Notes under the pieces: model-generated | What the model was told of the DNA's origin: nothing | Databases searched by the model: none | Seen by the model: only the letters and a program-made list of their open reading frames with translations | Assembly: GCF_000315625.1 (NCBI RefSeq) | Contig: NW_005434650.1 | Location: 338,005 to 402,004, forward strand | From: Guillardia theta CCMP2712 | Taxonomy: Eukaryota; Cryptophyceae; Pyrenomonadales; Geminigeraceae | Direction: 5' to 3' | Length of the DNA stretch: 64,000 nucleotides | Translations under genes and position numbers: made by a program | Shown here: piece after piece, positions 63,972 to 64,000 of the stretch | How positions within the stretch are numbered: position 1 is the first letter of the stretch | How the letters are laid out: each line of letters starts with the position of its first letter

Positions 63972-64000
63972 CTGCAACAAGCATGTCATGGAACAACTTG

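Overview
The window is nuclear DNA of a single-celled eukaryote. Nearly every gene is cut by short GT-AG introns of about 40-60 bases (two read better with GC donors), genes are dense on both strands, and the products are eukaryotic: Dnmt2, PP2C, PIP kinase, a tubulin ligase-like glycylase/glutamylase, CstF-77, calmodulin-like, ankyrin and IQ proteins. The mix of Zn2Cys6, GTGSG-type TIG repeats, Val/Pro/Lys cytoskeletal repeats with a PDZ domain, and tiny introns resembles a cryptophyte alga such as Guillardia theta. That assignment is an inference, not a database result.

Layout. 1-4.4 kb: an edge fragment, a small Zn2Cys6 protein and a ten-exon Dnmt2 gene. 4.5-6.2 kb: a PP2C phosphatase convergent with Dnmt2. 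6.4-10.4 kb: a complete DNA transposon (3,974 bp) with perfect 16-bp terminal inverted repeats, a 7-bp target duplication and an apparently intact two-exon transposase with P-element/THAP9-like landmarks. 10.7-17.3 kb: a PIP kinase with a long N-terminal extension and a TTLL9-like gene, both on the minus strand. 18.4-33.2 kb: one seven-exon gene for a secreted protein of about 4,860 residues with 13 PA14-like modules, filamin-like Ig modules and 14 TIG-like repeats. 33.6-36.1 kb: a coiled-coil gene of about 20 tiny exons that simple ORF finding misses. 36.8-42 kb: a degenerate metallophosphoesterase and CstF-77. 42.7-47.8 kb: an IQ/ankyrin protein holding seven 357-bp near-identical tandem units, with a corrupted junction. 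47.8-64 kb: an unidentified minus-strand gene, a signal peptide-laminin B-PH-like gene, a divergent calmodulin, a large ankyrin gene, a coiled-coil gene, a Val/Pro/Lys-repeat plus PDZ gene and a gene fragment at the right edge.

The genes do not form an operon-like pathway. They are independent transcription units, many in convergent pairs separated by only 38-60 bases. Themes that recur are cytoskeleton or flagellum (TTLL, IQ, calmodulin, coiled coils, Val/Pro/Lys repeats) and the cell surface (giant PA14/TIG protein, laminin B protein). Exon models were made by hand from splice signals, phase and family motifs; the ends of several genes are approximate.
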